Shown one piece after another: positions 63,472-64,000 of a stretch of DNA of 64,000 nucleotides. The stretch's first letter is position 1; every line of letters begins with the position of its first letter. The notes below the pieces were generated by a model that was given only the letters and a program-made list of their open reading frames with translations, was not told the origin of the DNA and ran no database searches. This stretch comes from Shewanella sp. SR44-3 (GTDB lineage: Bacteria; Pseudomonadota; Gammaproteobacteria; Enterobacterales; Shewanellaceae): positions 1 to 64,000 of the forward strand of contig NZ_JACJDV010000004.1 in NCBI RefSeq assembly GCF_014163735.1. The letters are read 5' to 3'. The position numbers and the translations under genes are program-made.

Positions 63472-64000
63472 ATGAGCTTTAAGATTTTTGTCATTAATTT
63501 AGACTCCAGTGTCGATAGAATTGAAAACATGCAGGCTCAATGCGCTAAATTGGGCATAGAGTTTGAGCGTGTGTCTGCCGTTAGGGGCAAAAATTTATCT
63601 AAAGATGAAAAAGCTGCCGTGTATAACCGCGATGTTAATTTGGCTAAATATGATAAAGAGCTTAATGATGGTGAGATTGGCTGTTACATGAGTCATGCTC
63701 GTTGCTGGGAGCAAATTGTCGCTCAAGATCTTGATTATGCATTAATTCTAGAAGATGATGCCATTCTGACTCCTGAGATCACAAGCTTTATTGCTAAGCT
63801 TGCCGAGTCAACTCAAGAGTGGGATTACATTAAGCTGTCCCATGGCCGCAAACCTAAAAATATTCTCAATGCCATCGATTTAGGCGATGGCTTATCTTTA
63901 GGTCAATGCATTAAATTACCTTCTACCACCACAGGCCAGTTTGTATCTTTGACTGGGGCTAAGAAATTACTGCAGCATGCTTATCCAATCGCTCGCCCTA
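63472..64000 (+). CDS. GT25-family glycosyltransferase, cut by the window end
   Basis: The frame opens at ATG 63472 and runs off the edge after 176 codons with no stop. Translation begins MSFKIFVINLDSSVDRIENM and includes GEIGCYMSHARCWEQIVAQD and ALILEDDAIL, the signature of lipopolysaccharide glycosyltransferase family 25 (LgtB/Lex1 type). The EDD triplet is the donor-binding site. Ribosome site is only weakly seen (GGTTGG). Sits in the same core-oligosaccharide locus. Confidence 0.9.
   Translation, partial: MSFKIFVINLDSSVDRIENMQAQCAKLGIEFERVSAVRGKNLSKDEKAAVYNRDVNLAKYDKELNDGEIGCYMSHARCWEQIVAQDLDYALILEDDAILTPEITSFIAKLAESTQEWDYIKLSHGRKPKNILNAIDLGDGLSLGQCIKLPSTTTGQFVSLTGAKKLLQHAYPIARP

Noticed and set aside
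1-64000. Insertion sequences, prophage, CRISPR arrays, tRNA or rRNA genes
   Set aside because: No transposase, integrase, phage structural gene, direct-repeat/spacer array or cloverleaf-like gene was seen in any part of the window.

Overview
The window looks like chromosomal DNA of a Shewanella-type marine gammaproteobacterium (moderate G+C). The evidence is the gene order hemN / DUF2489 / yihI / CsrB-family RNA / cytochrome c4 / engB / Spot 42 / polA, the kbl-tdh and glpE-glpG pairs, a waaA-kdkA lipopolysaccharide-core locus, and above all a complete secondary (lateral-type) flagellar cluster. The species cannot be named from sequence alone. No rRNA, tRNA, insertion sequence, prophage or CRISPR array was seen.

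Positions 356-3785 hold a membrane-bound PAS-GGDEF-EAL protein whose two catalytic signatures are both degenerate, converging on an alpha/beta hydrolase of the lysophospholipase type. The hydrolase sits 21 bases behind flhA, at the 3' end of the flagellar export operon.

Positions 3807-38394 form the lateral flagellar cluster, in three blocks. (1) A minus-strand operon fliM-fliN-fliP-fliQ-fliR-flhB-flhA encodes the switch and export gate. It has no fliO, and FliM lacks the CheY-binding N-terminus. (2) A divergent plus-strand run motY-lafK-fliE-F-G-H-I-J encodes the T-ring, the sigma54 master activator, the MS-ring, the rotor and the export ATPase. (3) flgA and flgM-flgN read left, while flgB-C-D-E-F-G-H-I-J-K-L, a divergent flagellin-like gene, flagellin lafA, fliD-S-T-K-L, the sigma28 gene fliA/lafS, motA-motB and a PilZ gene read right. 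One good sigma54-type promoter lies before flgB. Three sigma28-type promoters that resemble one another lie before flgM, lafA and fliD. Together these suggest the usual hierarchy: LafK/sigma54 for the hook and basal body, then LafS/sigma28, restrained by FlgM, for the filament. No chemotaxis genes are present.

Positions 38406-45142 carry a small membrane protein, a DUF885 lipoprotein, adenosine deaminase, hemN, DUF2489, yihI and a methyltransferase-like gene. Between 45195 and 48016 lies an RNA-rich stretch. It holds a CsrB/CsrC-type RNA with eleven GGA motifs, cytochrome c4, engB, Spot 42 (spf), and a possible extra small RNA between spf and engB. polA follows.

Positions 51206-57140 carry elbB, glpG-glpE, tdh-kbl and two tandem paralogous TetR regulators. 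From 57333 to the right edge is a lipopolysaccharide-core locus: waaA, kdkA, a GT9 heptosyltransferase-type gene, three GT2 glycosyltransferases and a GT25 gene cut by the window end.

The least described elements are the flagellin-like protein between flgL and lafA, the pairing of degenerate c-di-GMP domains and a PilZ protein at the two ends of the flagellar cluster, and the candidate RNA next to Spot 42.
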